Assembly (NCBI GenBank): GCA_934589675.1
Contig: CAKTOF010000012.1
Location: 1 to 64,000, forward strand
Length of the DNA: 64,000 nucleotides
Direction of reading: 5' to 3'
Source of the DNA: an uncultured Oscillospiraceae bacterium
GTDB lineage: Bacteria > Bacillota > Clostridia > Oscillospirales > Oscillospiraceae
In this document: one piece after another, positions 50,188 through 58,603 of the stretch
Numbering within the stretch: the first letter of the stretch is position 1
How the letters are laid out: each line of letters starts with the position of its first letter
Program-made: the position numbers and the translations under genes
Notes under the pieces: model-generated
Told to the model about the DNA's origin: nothing
What the model saw: the letters and a program-made list of their open reading frames with translations, nothing else
Database searches by the model: none

Positions 50188-51094
50188 ATCCGCCCAGCTG
50201 GGCGCTTAGACCGAGGGAGAGGAAGCGGTTAAGGAGCGCCTGCTTGCTCGCCTCGTCCATGGGCGGGGTATCGGCGAGGGGATAGGCGCGGCCGAGCTCG
50301 TCGTACTTGCCCGAGCCGTAATTATGGTAGCCGATGAGATCGACGCGGCGGACGCTTCTGAGCGTGGAGAGAAGCTCCGCGACGGCCTCAGATTCCATGT
50401 CGTTGCAGCCGGGGATGACAGGGCAGCGGACGATGATGTCCTTACCCGCGCGGTCGGCGCGGCGGAGATTGTCCAAAATGACGTCGTTCGGCAGGCCGGT
50501 GTTCTGCTCGTGGCGCTTCGGGTCGAGCCCCTTGACGTCAAAGAGCAGCAGGTCGGCCTGACGGAGCACCTCGCGCCCGGCATCCGTCGTCACATAGCCG
50601 CACGTGTCGACGGCGACGGGGATGCCCGCGGCGCGGCAGCGGTCGATCATCTCAAGGCAGAACTCCGGCTGCATCGTCGGCTCGCCGCCGGAGAGCGTCA
50701 CGCCGCCGCCGGAGCGGTCATAGAACGCGCGGTCGCGCGCACACTCGGAAAAAACGTCCTCTGCCGTGCGCACCTGTCCCCAGATGCTCAGCGCGCCGGG
50801 CCAGCAGGCGTCTGCGCACGCGCCGCAGGCGGTGCATTTTTCGCGATTGATCGTCAGCGCGCCGGATTTTAGCGACAACGCGCCGGCGGGGCAGGCGGGG
50901 ACGCATTTGCCGCAGGATGTGCAGTGCTCGGAGATGAATTGCAGTTCCGGCGCGGCGCGCTGGCTCTCGGGATTGCAGCACCAGCGGCAGCGCAGCGGGC
51001 AGCCCTTGAGCAGCACGGTCGTGCGGATGCCCCAGCCGTCGACAAACGAGCCGTGGACGACGTTGAAGACCCGGCCGGTCGCACCCGTCAGCAT
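50186..51094 (-). CDS. Glycyl-radical enzyme activating protein
   Basis: A 302-residue radical-SAM activase that would abstract a hydrogen from the glycine of a glycyl-radical enzyme. The N-terminal GCPLRCRWCCNPES holds CX3CX2C (Cys32, 36, 39). A ferredoxin-like insert has two four-cysteine sets, CTSCGKCVPACP and CTACGACADACW. GGGVTLSGGEPTMQPEF binds SAM. All key residues are intact. It overlaps the end of the enzyme gene by 7 bases, so the two are coupled, yet that enzyme lacks the target glycine. Confidence 0.93.
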   Translation of the reverse strand: MLTGATGRVFNVVHGSFVDGWGIRTTVLLKGCPLRCRWCCNPESQRAAPELQFISEHCTSCGKCVPACPAGALSLKSGALTINREKCTACGACADACWPGALSIWGQVRTAEDVFSECARDRAFYDRSGGGVTLSGGEPTMQPEFCLEMIDRCRAAGIPVAVDTCGYVTTDAGREVLRQADLLLFDVKGLDPKRHEQNTGLPNDVILDNLRRADRAGKDIIVRCPVIPGCNDMESEAVAELLSTLRSVRRVDLIGYHNYGSGKYDELGRAYPLADTPPMDEASKQALLNRFLSLGLSAQLGG

Positions 51095-53442
51095 TCGGAG
51101 AACTCCAGCCGGCGGATGATGTCGTTCTGAAGCTCCGGGCCAAGCTCGATGAAGTACGCGGCATACGTCGCGACGCGGACGACAAGGTCGCGGTGATTTT
51201 CCGGGTGGAGCTGCGCGTCGCGCAGCGTCTCGGTCGAGACGATGTTGAACTGGACGAGGTAGCCGCCCGCGTCGACGTAGGCGCGGATGAGCGATTCAAA
51301 TTTCCTGAGCTTTTCCTCACCCGCGACGGCGTCGGGGTTCATGCGCAGGTTGAGCACCTCGCCGTGGAGCAGCTTGTCGTGGTCAAGATGCGCGACGGAG
51401 AGCATGGATGCCGTCGCGCCGGACGTGTTGCGCCCCTGCGCGGGCGAGATGCCGCCCTCAGAGATCGGCTCGCCCGCGAGGCGGCCGTCCGGCGTCGCGC
51501 CGAGCACCATGCCGAGGCCGACGTTCGCCGTGACGGCCGCAGCCGCGACGGTCGACTTCGCGCCGGAAAAGCCGGGCTCAGCCGCGACGGTGTCTGAGAC
51601 ATAGGAAAGGACGTCGTTCACAATGGCGTCGACGTAAGGATCGTTGTTGCCGAACTTCGGCTGGCGCAGCAGGAGGGCGCGGAGCTCTTCATAGCCTTCA
51701 AAATTGTGGTCGAGCGCGTCTATAATGTCAGCCATTGTGACGCGCTTCTGCTCAAAGACGACGCGGCGGATGGCGGCAAGGCTGTCGCCGACGTTCGGCG
51801 CGCCGGCCAGAGACATGGCAAAGCCGAAATACGGCTTCGTGCCGCCGTCGATGACGTCTGTGCCGCGCTCGATGCATACAGGCAGGAGGGACGACTCAAG
51901 CGGACTCGGCGCATAGGCGGAGAACACGGCCTTGTCGGCGTTTTTGATCTCGTGGCAGAGCGGGATAATGTGGCGCACCTGCGCGCAGAACGCGTCCCAG
52001 AGCTCGTCATACGTCGAAAATCCCGCCGCATCGGGCGTGACGGCGCCGAGCTGAAGGCCGGTCAGGCGATGGACGCCGCGGCGGAGCGCCAGCTCTAAAA
52101 TGCCCGGCAGCGAGATGATGCCGCCCGGAACATGATAGCTCACACCCGCGACGATGGGCGACGTGCAGCCCGCGACGGCGTAGTCGCGCGCCAGCTCTGC
52201 GGGCATCCCGAAGAGCTCAAGATCGCGGACGGCCGTGCGGTCACCTAAAAATTTCAGCTTGCCGCCGACGTCGCGCGCGACGCCGCAGGCAAACAGCAGA
52301 AATTCGTCCGGCGTGTTGTCGGCAATGCGCACGACGATGTCGTCCGAGCCCATGTTCACGGCGCGCTCCGCCTCCAGAATGAGATAGGACAGGCGATTGA
52401 CGGCGCACGAGCCGTCCGGCTTCACGCCGCCGATGGTGAACGAGCAGCCGGAGTTGTTGCCCGCAAAGCCGTGGCTGCGCGATTCGCTGTAGACGACGCA
52501 GTCGCTGTTGCAGTTGATGAGCAGCATGGCCAGAAGCTCATAGGCCTCCGCGTCCGTCAGGCCGCTTCGAATGCCGGATTCGTAGAACGGCTCGAGGTAC
52601 TGGTCGATGCGCAAAAATGTGTTGCCCGTGCCCCAGTTTTCCAGCATGATGCAGTAATAGCCAAACCAGAGCGACTGCACCGCCTCGCGGAACGAGCCGG
52701 CCGGGCGGCGCGGGACGGCGCGGCAGGTGCGTGCGATCTCCAGAAGCTCCGCGCGGCGCGCTTGATCGGATTCTTCTGCGGCCAGACGCTCGGCCTCTGC
52801 GGCATAGCGGCCGCCAAGAGAGCCGAGGGCTTCAAGACAAAGGCGCATGCCGGTCAGCTCGCTGCGCTGGGCATCTGTGACCGGGCGGGACAGGCGCTCG
52901 TCGATTCTGGCGATGAGGCCGTCCGTGCCGAGGCAGAGCAGCTGGGAAAAGTCCGGCGAGGCGTGGCCGGGGAACTGATTGTTGCCGCAGAACGCGCCGC
53001 CGCCGATGATCAGATCGTCGATGGCAAGCGCCTTTTCGCCGACAAGATCCTTCCAGTGATGGCGCAGCGAACGCGTCTGCCAGTATGGCACGACGTCGCG
53101 CAGGACGTCCTTTTCCCAGTCGGTCAGCGGCTCAAACGGGTCGGTCTCGCGCGTGGAGAGCAGGTCGAGCTCGTCTAAGATCCAGTCGCACTGCAGCTCC
53201 GGGCTGATGGAGCCACCACGCACCTTCGACGTCGGGCGGCCGACAATGCGCTCGTCCGGGTAGATGCGGACGGTCATGTTTTCCAGCAGATGCGAAAACG
53301 CCTTGCCGCGGCGGATGGCGGCGGGCTCGCACTCGGTCTGGCGGAACGACTCGGTGATGAGCTTCGCCCGCTCAACGCACACGGACGGGCGCACGAGCAT
53401 GTCGCTGCGCAGCTTTTTGATCAAAGTGTTGTCAAACTCCAT
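51088..53442 (-). CDS. Glycyl-radical-type enzyme with Thr in place of the radical glycine
   Basis: A 784-residue protein of the pyruvate formate-lyase/dehydratase superfamily, full length by comparison with known members. The thiyl cysteine is Cys426 in AGCTSP, where diol dehydratases have GCVE; the Glu is replaced by Ser. The C-terminal box reads VVRVATYAAYF where the family has RVxGYxAYF, so residue 759 is Thr (codon ACG) instead of the radical-bearing Gly. The surrounding sequence (QFNIVSTETLRDAQLHPENH) is otherwise canonical. The substrate is unknown. It is transcribed divergently from a LysR gene. Confidence 0.88.
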   Translation of the reverse strand: MEFDNTLIKKLRSDMLVRPSVCVERAKLITESFRQTECEPAAIRRGKAFSHLLENMTVRIYPDERIVGRPTSKVRGGSISPELQCDWILDELDLLSTRETDPFEPLTDWEKDVLRDVVPYWQTRSLRHHWKDLVGEKALAIDDLIIGGGAFCGNNQFPGHASPDFSQLLCLGTDGLIARIDERLSRPVTDAQRSELTGMRLCLEALGSLGGRYAAEAERLAAEESDQARRAELLEIARTCRAVPRRPAGSFREAVQSLWFGYYCIMLENWGTGNTFLRIDQYLEPFYESGIRSGLTDAEAYELLAMLLINCNSDCVVYSESRSHGFAGNNSGCSFTIGGVKPDGSCAVNRLSYLILEAERAVNMGSDDIVVRIADNTPDEFLLFACGVARDVGGKLKFLGDRTAVRDLELFGMPAELARDYAVAGCTSPIVAGVSYHVPGGIISLPGILELALRRGVHRLTGLQLGAVTPDAAGFSTYDELWDAFCAQVRHIIPLCHEIKNADKAVFSAYAPSPLESSLLPVCIERGTDVIDGGTKPYFGFAMSLAGAPNVGDSLAAIRRVVFEQKRVTMADIIDALDHNFEGYEELRALLLRQPKFGNNDPYVDAIVNDVLSYVSDTVAAEPGFSGAKSTVAAAAVTANVGLGMVLGATPDGRLAGEPISEGGISPAQGRNTSGATASMLSVAHLDHDKLLHGEVLNLRMNPDAVAGEEKLRKFESLIRAYVDAGGYLVQFNIVSTETLRDAQLHPENHRDLVVRVATYAAYFIELGPELQNDIIRRLEFSEC

Positions 53443-53465
53443 ACGAAAGGCCTCCCTTTTTGGTC

Positions 53466-53495
53466 AGTATAGCATGGTGTTTTCCGGAAATCCAA
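53466..53495 (-). promoter_or_regulatory. Promoter of glycyl-radical-type enzyme operon
   Basis: Minus strand TTGGAT (53495-53490), 18-base spacer, TATACT (53471-53466) with TGC extended -10. Confidence 0.6.
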
Positions 53496-53512
53496 TGCGC
53501 ATTGCGAAAATT

Positions 53513-53522
53513 TGTTATAACA
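53513..53522. promoter_or_regulatory. Candidate LysR-type operator
   Basis: The perfect palindrome TGTTATAACA lies between the divergent promoters, flanked by partly symmetrical GCGAAAA and TTTTGCG. LysR regulators usually bind such dyads between their own gene and the target. Confidence 0.5.
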
Positions 53523-53537
53523 TTTTGCGTATGACTA

Positions 53538-53546
53538 TGCTATAAT
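53538..53546 (+). promoter_or_regulatory. Extended -10 promoter of lysR
   Basis: TGC followed by TATAAT at 53541-53546. The -35 region (TAACAT at 17 bases) is poor and overlaps the operator, in keeping with an autoregulated gene. Confidence 0.55.
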
Positions 53547-53567
53547 CGGCACAAAGAGGTGAGGCGC

Positions 53568-54464
53568 ATGACGGATCTTCAGATCCAGTACTTTCTCAAG
53601 GTGGCCGACTGCATGAGCTTTTCGGGCGCGGCGCGGGATCTTTTTGTTTCGCAGCCGAGCGTTTCGCGGCAGATCCGACAGCTTGAGCAGGAGCTTGGGT
53701 GCGAGCTTTTTGACCGCAGCTGCAAAAATGCGGTGTCGCTCACGCCGGCCGGCGCCATTTTTCGCGACAGCTTTCAGCGCCTGCTGCGCGAGCATCAGGC
53801 GGCGCTGAGCGCGGCGTGGGAGGTCTCGCGCGGCCCGGCTGAGCGGCTGCGCATCGGCATCGGCGAGAACTGGGATCTGGCTGCGCCGCTCATGCGCTTT
53901 CGCGAGCGGGCGCTCGCGCGTGACCCGCATACGGAGCTCCTGTTTGAGCAGGCGCCGTTTCTCGCCCTGCGTGACCTGCTCGCGGCAGGGCGGCTGGACG
54001 CCATCGTCTGCACGCGGACGAGTGTGCAGTCGTTTGAGGGCGTGGAGCTGATCCCCGTCGGCGAGATGCGCACGTCGCTCTTCGTCCGCCGCGGCCTTCT
54101 TTGTCCGCCGGACAAGACGCCGCGCCTTTCTGACTTTGACAGGCAGACGCTGCTGATGCTGCCGGACGATGAGGCGCCCATGGCCATGCAGATCGTGCTG
54201 CTGCAATTTCTCGCCGAGCAGGTCAAGCCGAAGGTGCGCCGCATGACGAACCGCGCGTCCATCTGGCAGGCCATCCGCATGGGCGAGGGCTTCTGCGCGT
54301 TCGATGACCGCGTGCTCATGCGCCACGATCCGCTTATCTGCCGGGTCGATCTCGACGAGACGATCCCCATCTGCGTCGTCTGGAAGCGGCAGAATCAGAG
54401 CCCGCTGTTCCCGGTGCTGGCCGAGGAGCTGCAAAAGACGCTGGCCGTGCCGGTAGAAGATTAA
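53568..54464 (+). CDS. LysR family transcriptional regulator
   Basis: A 298-residue regulator. The helix-turn-helix spans about residues 15-36 (CMSFSGAARDLFVSQPSVSR), followed by QIRQLEQELGCELFDRS. The effector-binding domain begins near residue 90 (ERLRIGIGENWDLAAPLMRF). The ATG at 53568 follows GAGGTGAGG; an upstream GTG at 53559 is less likely. Divergent from the glycyl-radical-type operon, which it probably controls in response to that pathway's substrate. Confidence 0.92.
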   Translation: MTDLQIQYFLKVADCMSFSGAARDLFVSQPSVSRQIRQLEQELGCELFDRSCKNAVSLTPAGAIFRDSFQRLLREHQAALSAAWEVSRGPAERLRIGIGENWDLAAPLMRFRERALARDPHTELLFEQAPFLALRDLLAAGRLDAIVCTRTSVQSFEGVELIPVGEMRTSLFVRRGLLCPPDKTPRLSDFDRQTLLMLPDDEAPMAMQIVLLQFLAEQVKPKVRRMTNRASIWQAIRMGEGFCAFDDRVLMRHDPLICRVDLDETIPICVVWKRQNQSPLFPVLAEELQKTLAVPVED

Positions 54465-54500
54465 AAAAATCCCGGAAGCTCAGCTTCCGGGATCCTTTTT
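54463..54500. terminator. Bidirectional terminator between lysR and potD
   Basis: A 12-bp stem ATCCCGGAAGCT / AGCTTCCGGGAT with a single-base spacer, A-run on the left and T-run on the right. Confidence 0.9.
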
Positions 54501-55701
54501 ACTTCGCGGACGAGCCGCGGCGGGCTTTTTTCTTTTTCTTTTTCTGGTTCATCAGCACGATGGCCAGCACGATGATCACAACGGCGGCGGCGCCGATGAC
54601 GATATAGATCGTCGTATTCGACGAGCTCGTCTTGACGTTCAGCCAGAGCTCGTCCATTTCCTGCGTGGCCTCCGGGGTGAGGTAGAGGAACATCTCACCG
54701 TGCGAGAACGCATCAGCCGACGGATAGACGACCTCGCTGCCGGCGATCTCGGGGTCGAGATACTCGCGCGCAGCGCTTGTCGGCGAGCCGTAGCCGACCC
54801 ATTCCATGTTCGCAGCGGAAATCTCCGGCGAGGTCAGGAAGTTGATGAACGTCTCGGCCTCGGCCTTGTGCTCGGCGCACGTCGGGATGCACAGAGCGTC
54901 GACGAAGAAGTTGAAGCCGTCGTCCACCGGGAGGTAGAAGGCGAGGTCCTCATTGTCGCCGCTCATCTGAACGAAGTCACCGGCGTAGTACGGGGCGACC
55001 CAGGCTTCCTCGTTGATCATTTTGTCATAGATCTGATCCATGACGTAGCTCTGCACGAGCGGCTTCTGCTGCACGAGCAGGTCGCCGGAGGCCTGAAGCT
55101 CGGCAGAATCCTCTGTGTTCAGGCTGTAGCCCAGCTCGAGCTCCGCAAGGGCGAAGGCGTCGCGCGGATTGTCAAACATGAGGATCTTCCCTTTGTATTT
55201 CTCGTTCCAGAGAACCTCCCAGCCCGTGACGTCGGACGCATCGACATACTTCGTGTTGTAGATGATGCCGACGGTGCCCCAGGTGTAGGGGACGGAGTAT
55301 TTGTTCTCCGGATCGTAGTTCGGATTTTTCAATGTGTCATCGACATAGTCGGTGAAGTTCGGGATGTTGGAGTAGTCCAGCTCCATCAGATAGCCCTCGT
55401 CGATGAGACGCGCGATCATATAGTCCGACGGAATGATGACGTCATACGACACGCCGCCGGTCTTGAGCTTGGAGTAGAGCGTCTCGTTGCTGTCAAAGGT
55501 CGTGTAGTTGACCTTGATGTTCGGATAGGCTTCCTCAAACGCGGCGATGATGTCGAGGCAGTCGTCCGAGCCGTCGGAAATATACTGACCCCAGTTGTAG
55601 ACGTTGATGGTCACGGTGTCATCTGCGGCGAGCGCGCTGCCGGGCAGCACGCCGAGCACCAGCATAACGGACAGGATGATGGAACAAACTCTTTTTTTCA
55701 A
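54499..55701 (-). CDS. potD: Polyamine ABC transporter substrate-binding protein with C-terminal membrane anchor
   Basis: A 400-residue PotD-type binding protein. A Sec signal (about 1-25, ending SALA) has no lipobox cysteine. The mature domain has NVYNWGQYISDG, YDVIIPSDYMIARLI, WGTVGIIYNTKYVD and NFFVDALCIPT, as in spermidine/putrescine binders. The C-terminus adds a hydrophobic helix (about 363-384) and a run of six lysines (387-392), so the protein is probably tethered outside the cell by this helix. Most Gram-positive PotD proteins are lipoproteins. It follows potC after 8 bases. Confidence 0.9.
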   Translation of the reverse strand: MKKRVCSIILSVMLVLGVLPGSALAADDTVTINVYNWGQYISDGSDDCLDIIAAFEEAYPNIKVNYTTFDSNETLYSKLKTGGVSYDVIIPSDYMIARLIDEGYLMELDYSNIPNFTDYVDDTLKNPNYDPENKYSVPYTWGTVGIIYNTKYVDASDVTGWEVLWNEKYKGKILMFDNPRDAFALAELELGYSLNTEDSAELQASGDLLVQQKPLVQSYVMDQIYDKMINEEAWVAPYYAGDFVQMSGDNEDLAFYLPVDDGFNFFVDALCIPTCAEHKAEAETFINFLTSPEISAANMEWVGYGSPTSAAREYLDPEIAGSEVVYPSADAFSHGEMFLYLTPEATQEMDELWLNVKTSSSNTTIYIVIGAAAVVIIVLAIVLMNQKKKKKKARRGSSAK

Positions 55702-55709
55702 CTTATCTC

Positions 55710-56531
55710 TCAGTCTCCTTCGGATTGAAACTTTCGCCCGAGCCGCTTTTTCTCGTCTCTGACCTGAAGCAGATTCATGATGACCATCAGCACAAGGATG
55801 GCCAGGAACAGCAGGGTAAACAGCGCGTAGATCTTCGGCTGTAAGGGCTTCTTGGTGTAGTTGTAGATCTCGACCGGCAGCGTGACATACGACGGGCCAT
55901 AGACAAAGTAGCTGATGACGAAGTCATCTAAGCTCATCGTGAACGCCATGATGGCGCCGGAGAGAATGCCGGGCATGATCTCGTGGATCACGACCTTGAA
56001 AAATGCCTGCGTCGGCGTGCAGCCGAGATCAAGCGCGGCCTCGCGCAGGTCGGGGTCCATCTGGCTGAGCTTTGGCATGACGGACAAGATGACATAGGGC
56101 AGATTGAACGTCACATGCGCGATGAGCAGCGTGCCGAAGCCGAGGACGTTGTTGAATTTCATCAGCGCCCCGATGAACACGAAAAGAAGCGACATGGAGA
56201 CGCCTGTGACGATCTCAGGGTTCGTCAGCGGGATGTTCGTCAGCCCCATGACAAAGCTGCGCATTTTTCCGCTCATGGCGTGCATCCCCATGGCGGCAGC
56301 CGTGCCGAGCACGGTGGCGATGAGGCTCGAAAGCAGCGCGAGCAGGATGGAACGGCCGAGCAGGGGAAGCAGGACAGAGTCCCGGAACAGCTCGCCGTAG
56401 TGCGAGAACGTGAAGCCGGCAAAGCGCGAGACGGACTTGTCCGTATTGAACGACGCCACGAGCAGCACGATCATCGGCACATACAAAAAGAGGTAGATGA
56501 TGAACGTATAGATGCGGCTTGCGCGCTTCAT
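55710..56531 (-). CDS. potC: Polyamine ABC transporter permease PotC
   Basis: A 273-residue permease with about six helices. It begins KRASRIYTFIIYLFLYVPMI and has the EAA loop REAALDLGCTPTQAFFKVVI that docks on PotA. The ATG at 56531 overlaps the potB stop (ATGA). Confidence 0.93.
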   Translation of the reverse strand: MKRASRIYTFIIYLFLYVPMIVLLVASFNTDKSVSRFAGFTFSHYGELFRDSVLLPLLGRSILLALLSSLIATVLGTAAAMGMHAMSGKMRSFVMGLTNIPLTNPEIVTGVSMSLLFVFIGALMKFNNVLGFGTLLIAHVTFNLPYVILSVMPKLSQMDPDLREAALDLGCTPTQAFFKVVIHEIMPGILSGAIMAFTMSLDDFVISYFVYGPSYVTLPVEIYNYTKKPLQPKIYALFTLLFLAILVLMVIMNLLQVRDEKKRLGRKFQSEGD

Positions 56532-57349
56532 ACCGTGATGACACCTCCCTCGTCGTCCGTGTCGGCAAAGCGGTTCATAATGCCGACGCACACAAAGATC
56601 AGGATCATCAGCACGAGCGACATGGCCGCGCCGAGGTTCGGGTTGTAGGCGGACTTGAACTGGCTTTCAATGACGTCGCCGATCATGGTCGTGCTCGTCG
56701 AGCCGAGCTTCTGGGAGATATAGAACGTGGACACGGCCGGGACGAACACCATTGTGATGCCGGAAATGATGCCCGGCACCGACAGCGGAAGCGTCACGCG
56801 CGAAAAGACCTGACGGCCGCTGCAGCCGAGATCCTGCGCCGCCTCAATGAGGCGGCGGTCGATCTTCATGATGACCGTGTAGAGCGGCATGATCATATAC
56901 GGCAGATAGTTATACACCATGCCGAGGATGACGGCCGCGTTCGTACGGATGAGCGGAAGCGGGCCGATGCCGAGGTGGCCGAGGGCGCGGTTGATGATGC
57001 CCGTGTCCTCGAGCAAGCCGACCCACGCGAGTGTGCGCAGCAGAAAGCTCATGCACATGGGCAGCATGATAAGCATATAGAGAAAGCGCTGCGTCGTCGG
57101 CTTCGTCTGGGCGATGCACCACGCGACGGGGTAGCCAATGAGCAGACACAGCGCCGTCGCGACGACGCTCAGCCAGATGGAGCGGATAAAAATCGGAAGA
57201 TACGTCGCCATGGTCGAGAGGTTTTCGGTCGAAAACTGCCCGGTGCGGGTTGTGAACGCGTAATAGACGACGATGGCCAGCGGCACGACCGTGAAGATGA
57301 GCATCCACACAAGGTACGGCGCCGCGAGCAGCCGCTGCTTACTCTTCAT
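56528..57349 (-). CDS. potB: Polyamine ABC transporter permease PotB
   Basis: A 273-residue permease with about six helices and the EAA loop IEAAQDLGCSGRQVFSRVTL. ATG 57349 is chosen: it overlaps the potA stop by 11 bases and follows GGAGGCGGAAG. The N-terminus reads MKSKQRLLAAPYLVWMLIFT. Confidence 0.93.
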   Translation of the reverse strand: MKSKQRLLAAPYLVWMLIFTVVPLAIVVYYAFTTRTGQFSTENLSTMATYLPIFIRSIWLSVVATALCLLIGYPVAWCIAQTKPTTQRFLYMLIMLPMCMSFLLRTLAWVGLLEDTGIINRALGHLGIGPLPLIRTNAAVILGMVYNYLPYMIMPLYTVIMKIDRRLIEAAQDLGCSGRQVFSRVTLPLSVPGIISGITMVFVPAVSTFYISQKLGSTSTTMIGDVIESQFKSAYNPNLGAAMSLVLMILIFVCVGIMNRFADTDDEGGVITV

Positions 57350-58472
57350 CGCTTTCTTCCGCCTCCGCATCGGGCTGGTCGAGCTCGTCATACGCCTCGG
57401 AATACGAGCTGTAGTCGCCGAACATATCCGAGTATGCGCTCTTGTGCATAATGTGGATGTCCTCAGGGTTGAGACGGATGCCGATCGTCGAGCCGACCGG
57501 GTGCAGATCCGTCGTCTGGATGAGCCATTTGAAGCCCTTGAAGTCGACGATGATGTCGTACTGCATCCCCTTGAACGTGACGTTCGTGACCGTGCCTGTC
57601 AGGCTGCCCTCGCTTGTGGGGACGATGTCGATGTCCTCCGGGCGGATGACGACGTCGACGGGCTCATGCGGGGCAAAGCCGGCGTCGACGCAGCGGAACT
57701 TCCGGCCGAAGAACTCGACGAGATAGTCCTCGTGCATGATGCCGTCTAAGATGTTCGACTCGCCGATGAAGTCCGCGACGAACGCGTTTTTCGGCTCGTT
57801 ATAAATGTCCTCGGGCTTTCCGATCTGCTGGATGCGGCCGCGGTCCATGACGACGACGGTGTCGCTCATGGCAAGCGCTTCTTCCTGATCGTGCGTGACA
57901 TAGATGAACGTGATGCCCATGGCCTGCTGGATGCGCTTTAATTCGTTCTGCATATCCTTGCGCAGACGAAGATCGAGCGCGCCGAGCGGCTCGTCAAGCA
58001 GCAGCACCTTCGGTTGATTGACAAGCGCGCGCGCGATGGCTACGCGCTGCTGCTGCCCGCCGGAGAGCGAGGCGGTCTTGCGGTTTTCAAAGCCGTTCAG
58101 GCTGACGATGGAGAGCATTTCCGTCACGCGCCGGTCAACCTCGTCCTCCGGCGTTTTGGAAACGCGCAGGCCAAAGGCGATGTTGTCGTAGACGTCGAGG
58201 TGCGGGAAGAGCGCGTAGCGCTGGAAGACCGTGTTGATCTGGCGCTTGTGCGGCGGCAGATCGTTGATGCGCGCACCGTCAAAAAAAACATCGCCGGCCG
58301 TCGGCGTCTGAAATCCGCCGATGATGCGCAGCGTTGTTGTCTTGCCGCAGCCCGACGGGCCGAGCAGAGTCAGGAACTCCTGATCGTTGATATAGAGATT
58401 CAGATTGTCGAGAATCGTCTCGCCGTCAAATGTCATGGTCAGGTCCGCAAGGCGGATCAGCTCTTTGGACAT
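57339..58472 (-). CDS. potA: Polyamine ABC transporter ATP-binding protein PotA
   Basis: A 377-residue ATPase. Walker A LGPSGCGKTTTL, Q-loop NTVFQRYALFPHL, signature ASLSGGQQQRVAIARAL, Walker B LLLDEPLGALD and switch THDQEEA are all intact. The C-terminal TOBE domain begins near residue 270. The last 20 residues are acidic (DAEAEESDEE). First gene of potABCD; own promoter upstream. Confidence 0.95.
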   Translation of the reverse strand: MSKELIRLADLTMTFDGETILDNLNLYINDQEFLTLLGPSGCGKTTTLRIIGGFQTPTAGDVFFDGARINDLPPHKRQINTVFQRYALFPHLDVYDNIAFGLRVSKTPEDEVDRRVTEMLSIVSLNGFENRKTASLSGGQQQRVAIARALVNQPKVLLLDEPLGALDLRLRKDMQNELKRIQQAMGITFIYVTHDQEEALAMSDTVVVMDRGRIQQIGKPEDIYNEPKNAFVADFIGESNILDGIMHEDYLVEFFGRKFRCVDAGFAPHEPVDVVIRPEDIDIVPTSEGSLTGTVTNVTFKGMQYDIIVDFKGFKWLIQTTDLHPVGSTIGIRLNPEDIHIMHKSAYSDMFGDYSSYSEAYDELDQPDAEAEESDEE

Positions 58473-58522
58473 TTATCCTCCCCCGTTTCACAACCGATTT
58501 CGGCAAAAAAGCCAATGATTGA

Positions 58523-58551
58523 ACTATATAATGAGCGCAGGGCTTTGTCAA
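58523..58551 (-). promoter_or_regulatory. Promoter of potABCD
   Basis: Minus strand TTGACA (58551-58546), 17-base spacer, TATAGT (58528-58523), about 50 bases before potA. Confidence 0.8.
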
Positions 58552-58603
58552 TGATAATCCGCAAAATTCTCCGTCAAATTTCGGACGGGAAAAGGTCTGC
58601 ACC

